Source of the DNA: Deltaproteobacteria bacterium GWA2_55_10
GTDB lineage: Bacteria > Desulfobacterota > GWC2-55-46
DNA length: 8,008 bases
Assembly (NCBI GenBank): GCA_001797415.1
Contig: MGPL01000155.1
Coordinates: 4,025-12,032 of the forward strand
Direction: 5' to 3'
Shown in pieces: positions 5,622 to 8,008 of the stretch; position 1 is the first letter of the stretch, and each line of letters begins with the position of its first letter. Both the position numbers and the translations under genes were made by a program. The notes beneath the pieces were generated by a model, which ran no database searches, was not told the origin of the DNA, and saw only the letters and a list, made by a program, of their open reading frames with translations.

Positions 5622-5748
5622 GGGCATAAGGCGAAAGGAGCCTAAGGTTGGGGGAGGGGCGAGCGAGCCGGGGCTGTAGGAGCAAAACCTTAATGGTTTT
5701 GCGACATAAGGGGCGAGCGAGGAGGAATGGGGCGGAGAGCTTATGCCC
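5622..5748. repeat. 127-bp element with inverted ends and internal direct repeats
   Basis: Perfect 9-bp inverted ends, GGGCATAAG (5622-5630) and CTTATGCCC (5740-5748), bound the element. Inside are a 12-bp direct repeat GGGGCGAGCGAG (5656-5667 and 5710-5721) and a perfect central hairpin GCAAAACC-TTAAT-GGTTTTGC (5682-5702). The strand is strongly purine-rich. There is no open frame of note. The layout fits a small non-autonomous mobile element or a REP-type cluster; no target duplication was recognised. A further short hairpin, GCCC-GGCA-GGGC (5755-5766), follows it. Confidence 0.5.
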
Positions 5749-5790
5749 AAAGAAGCCCGGCAGGGCGCAAAAGGCCTTCATGGAAAAGGC

Positions 5791-5818
5791 AGATTCTTCG
5801 CTTCGCTCAGAATGACAA
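5791..5818. repeat. REP-like palindromic unit A
   Basis: This 28-bp imperfect palindrome has arms ATTCT / AGAAT around TCGCTTCGCTC and ends in GACAA. It closely matches unit B downstream. I recall this type (GTCATTGCGAGCG and GTCATTCTGAGCG variants) as a common intergenic repeat in environmental bacterial genomes, unverified here. Just after it is a hairpin, GGTAC-TGAGA-GTACC (5821-5835), extended by ATA / TAT. Confidence 0.6.
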
Positions 5819-5866
5819 TAGGTACTGAGAGTACCCTATCCGGTTAGCAATACTTGCTTTCAAGAT

Positions 5867-5895
5867 AGATTGCTTTGCTCCGCTCGCAATGACAA
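5867..5895. repeat. REP-like palindromic unit B
   Basis: This 29-bp unit is parallel to unit A, with arms ATTGC / GCAAT around TTTGCTCCGCTC, starting AGATT and ending AATGACAA in both. The arms differ between units but each unit keeps its own arms complementary, a sign that the hairpin is conserved. It ends 3 bp before the stop codon of the enhancer-binding protein gene and may act as a transcript end on either side. Confidence 0.6.
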
Positions 5896-5898
5896 ACT

Positions 5899-7206
5899 CT
5901 AACCCGGTTTCAGTTCATACCTGAGTATCTTCCTCTCAAGCCTCGGAATGGAAATGCCCAGCAGCCTTGCGGCCCTTGACCTGTTCCAGCCAGTGTGGTC
6001 GAGCGTCGCCGCGATATGGCGCACCTCGATGGCGCTCAATGACTCTGGCGACCATCCCTGCGCATCCCCTGCCCTCTCGAGGGTCTTTATATCCATGAGC
6101 ACGCCGCCCTTTGCGAGGAAGACGCCCCGCGTTATGACGTTCTCAAGCTCTCTCACGTTGCCTGGCCAATCGTAATCGATGAGTCTCTCCATGACATCGT
6201 CCGGCACCTTTGTTACCCTTTTGTGCAGTTCGCGGTTCGACTTCTCCAGCAGGTATGCCACGAGGTGCGGGATATCTTCTTTGCGCTCACGCAAGGGCGG
6301 TACGTCTATCGTTATTACCTTGAGCCGGTAGAAGAGGTCCTCCCTGAAGCCACCGGTTGAGGTGAGCGTTGCCAATTCCCTGTTTGTCGCTGCGATCACG
6401 CGCACATCGGTCCTTATGGTATCGCTGCCGCCCACGCGCTCAAAGCTCCTCTCCTGGAGCACCCTGAGGAGCTTGACCTGAAGGGCCTGGCTCATCTCGC
6501 CTATCTCGTCGAGGAATACCGTGCCGCCAGCGGCAGCCTCGAACTTGCCCTCCTTCCTGAAGAGCGCGCCCGTGAAGGCCCCCTTCTCATGGCCGAAGAG
6601 CTCGCTTTCAAGGAGCGTCTCTACAAGGGCCGAGCAGTTTATGGCGACAAAGGGCTTCGCCCTCTCCTCGGAGCTGGAGTGTATTGCGCGGGCGATGAGC
6701 TCCTTACCCGTGCCGCTCTCCCCCTGTATCAATATGGTCACCTTGGAGAGAGAGGCTATGCCGATGGTCTTGAATATCTCCTCCATTGCCCGGCTTCTGC
6801 CTACCAGGGTATCAGGCCTGTAAACATCCATATGGATGTCAGAGAGGCTCTTTGTAAGATCCAGCCCGTCAAAGACCCTCTTGAGGCACTCGTCCAGCGC
6901 CTTCATGTCGACCGGGTTATGGAGGCAGTCGAACGCGCCCTTTCTTATGACCTCGACCGTAGTCTCAAGCTCGTGCCTCGAGGTGAGGACTATTATGCTG
7001 GCCCCCGGGTCTATCGAGCGCACGCCATCCAGTATGACCCTGCCCCTGCCGTCGAGGTCCATTATTACGGCCTCTGGCCGGGTCTCGGCAAACGCATCCG
7101 CAGCCCCATCGAGCCTTGAGCACTCCACGCTCAGGTACCTTCCGAGGTGAGACTTGAGGGAAGCGAGCCTCTGGTCGTCGTCTGTCGCAATGAGTACCTT
7201 TCTCAT
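5899..7206 (-). CDS. Sigma-54 enhancer-binding protein (NtrC family) with degenerate receiver
   Basis: The 435-residue protein activates sigma-54 promoters by ATP hydrolysis. The receiver (1-118) keeps Asp9-Asp11, Asp50 and Thr75, but the normally invariant Lys is Asn97 (LHNPVD) and the usual MPxMDG loop after Asp50 is absent. The AAA+ domain (about 133-360) is complete: Walker A GESGTGKE (162-169), the sigma-54 loop GAFTGA (209-214), Walker B FLDE (231-234), FREDLFYRL at 287-295 and WPGNVRE (347-353). The C-terminus (about 392-433) is a Fis-type helix-turn-helix (NRSRAARLLGIS). Start: ATG 7206 with GAGGA 4-5 nt upstream. It is divergent from glyS by 95 bp, and no kinase gene is adjacent. Activator role is confident; the input signal is unknown. 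Confidence 0.95.
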   Translation of the reverse strand: MRKVLIATDDDQRLASLKSHLGRYLSVECSRLDGAADAFAETRPEAVIMDLDGRGRVILDGVRSIDPGASIIVLTSRHELETTVEVIRKGAFDCLHNPVDMKALDECLKRVFDGLDLTKSLSDIHMDVYRPDTLVGRSRAMEEIFKTIGIASLSKVTILIQGESGTGKELIARAIHSSSEERAKPFVAINCSALVETLLESELFGHEKGAFTGALFRKEGKFEAAAGGTVFLDEIGEMSQALQVKLLRVLQERSFERVGGSDTIRTDVRVIAATNRELATLTSTGGFREDLFYRLKVITIDVPPLRERKEDIPHLVAYLLEKSNRELHKRVTKVPDDVMERLIDYDWPGNVRELENVITRGVFLAKGGVLMDIKTLERAGDAQGWSPESLSAIEVRHIAATLDHTGWNRSRAARLLGISIPRLERKILRYELKPG

Positions 7207-7246
7207 CTGTCCTCATTATTATTATAGACCCAGGAATTAAAAGGGG

Positions 7247-7274
7247 TTGAAAATAACCGGATTTTTGATAAATT
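7247..7274 (+). promoter_or_regulatory. Possible promoter for glyS
   Basis: TTGAAA (7247-7252) is followed 16 nt later by TAAATT (7269-7274), which is preceded by TG at the extended -10 position. +1 would be near 7281, about 20 nt before the glyS start, leaving room for the ribosome-binding site. The match is modest. Confidence 0.35.
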
Positions 7275-7301
7275 GGTTGCAAATAAAGAAGCAGAGGGAA
7301 A

Positions 7302-8008
7302 ATGGCTAAAGACCTCCTTTTTGAAATAGGGACCGAAGAGATACCGGCAGCCGTAGTGCCAAGGGCGCTTGCCGCCCTTGAAGGTTTCCTGAGGAAAGGG
7401 CTTGAGGCAAGGAAGCTCTCGTTCAATGGGATAAAGACGCTCGGCACGCCAAGGCGTCTCACCCTCATAGTCGAAGGGCTTGAAGAGAAGCAGGCTGATG
7501 CAATCGTCGAGGTCAAGGGGCCCCAACTGAAGGCAGCCTATGACGCATCCGGCAAGCCCACGGGCGCGCTCCTTGGATTTGCAAAATCGCAGGGCATCGA
7601 TATAAATGCCATCAAGAGCGTAAAGACCGACAAGGGCGAATACGTGATGGCAACAAAAGAAGTGAAGGGCGAAGAGACCTCTTGCATCCTCCCGGAGGTC
7701 ATCACCAACGCCCTCTCGCAGGAGTTCCTGCCAAAGTCCATGCGCTGGGGCTCGTACGACATCTCTTTCTCAAGACCCATACACTGGCTGCTCCTCATCT
7801 TCGGCGGCAAGCCTGTAGAGCTATCTTACGGGCACCTGTTGAGCTCGGATGTGACCTTTGGGCACAGGTTCCTCTCTGACAAGTTGCCCATAAAGGTCAG
7901 CTCCCCGGCTTCTTATGTCGAAGCGCTCCGGAAGGCCTTTGTCATCCCTGACCCGGCTGAGAGAAAAAAGACAATAGCCGAAGGCATCGTAAAATCCGCA
8001 AAAGAGGC
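7302..8008 (+). CDS. glyS: Glycyl-tRNA synthetase beta subunit, N-terminal third
   Basis: Only the first 235 codons lie in the window; the family is normally about 690 residues, so the gene continues past the right edge. The beta subunit pairs with the catalytic alpha subunit (GlyQ) and carries tRNA recognition for charging tRNA-Gly. Family signatures: LLFEIGTEEIPA (5-16), GTPRRL (48-53), KGP (72-74), a GFAKSQGI segment near 92-99, KSMRWG (145-150), SRPIHWL (157-163) and FGHRF (186-190). The start is ATG 7302 with AGAGGG 4-5 nt upstream, and the protein begins at the usual place. Unusually, the gene is not preceded by glyQ; its upstream neighbour is the divergent enhancer-binding protein. Confidence 0.96.
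   Translation, partial: MAKDLLFEIGTEEIPAAVVPRALAALEGFLRKGLEARKLSFNGIKTLGTPRRLTLIVEGLEEKQADAIVEVKGPQLKAAYDASGKPTGALLGFAKSQGIDINAIKSVKTDKGEYVMATKEVKGEETSCILPEVITNALSQEFLPKSMRWGSYDISFSRPIHWLLLIFGGKPVELSYGHLLSSDVTFGHRFLSDKLPIKVSSPASYVEALRKAFVIPDPAERKKTIAEGIVKSAKE

Noticed and set aside
5557..5898. Possible CRISPR-like or tandem repeat array
   Set aside because: Repeats are few, unequal and palindromic, without regular spacers; no array and no cas genes.
6589..7119. Plus-strand open frame of 176 codons
   Set aside because: Antisense to the enhancer-binding protein, whose motifs are unmistakable; no family features of its own.
7221..7226. Perfect TATAAT on the minus strand before the enhancer-binding protein
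   Set aside because: No -35 at normal spacing, and the implied start would begin at the ribosome-binding site; probably part of an ATT run.

Overview
This is bacterial chromosomal DNA of fairly high GC content (judged by eye, not computed). The coding regions use ATA (Ile) and AGG (Arg) codons heavily. The mix of a class III cyclase, a PilZ response regulator, an NtrC-type activator, a C4 zinc-ribbon/RNase HI pair and abundant palindromic intergenic repeats suggests a free-living Gram-negative of the Desulfobacterota or Nitrospirota type. That placement is an inference and is weak at phylum level.

Layout. (1) 1-2211, minus strand: a membrane-bound adenylate cyclase with an extracytoplasmic sensor, followed by a TPR-type lipoprotein that runs off the left edge. 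A palindromic repeat lies between them and contains the cyclase stop codon. (2) 2212-2653, 442 bp without a protein gene but full of structure: the cyclase leader and putative promoter, including a GTGA-N6-TCAC palindrome; a self-closing candidate RNA on the plus strand ending in T6; and a second foldable element of about 87 bp. (3) 2654-4447, minus strand: a CAU-anticodon tRNA, a coiled-coil zinc-ribbon protein, an RNase HI and RNase P RNA (rnpB), all in one direction and closely spaced. (4) 4448-4803: a divergent promoter region in which both -35 regions carry mirror copies of one motif. (5) 4804-5556, plus strand: a receiver-PilZ protein (predicted c-di-GMP effector). (6) 5557-5898, a convergent gap with no gene: a terminator, a 127-bp inverted-repeat element and two related palindromic repeats. 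(7) 5899-7206, minus strand: a sigma-54 enhancer-binding protein with a degenerate receiver. (8) 7302-8008, plus strand: the start of glyS, running off the right edge, with no glyQ next to it.

How the genes may work together. The window holds three signalling proteins: a cAMP producer, a c-di-GMP reader and a sigma-54 activator. Nothing in the sequence shows that they belong to one circuit. A CRP-like site at the right distance upstream of the cyclase hints at cAMP feedback. The tRNA/zinc ribbon/RNase HI/rnpB group has an RNA-metabolism theme. No CRISPR array, phage or transposase gene was seen. The best candidates for undescribed elements are the plus-strand RNA at 2406-2536, the structured element at 2552-2638, the 5622-5748 repeat, and the placement of repeats at stop codons.
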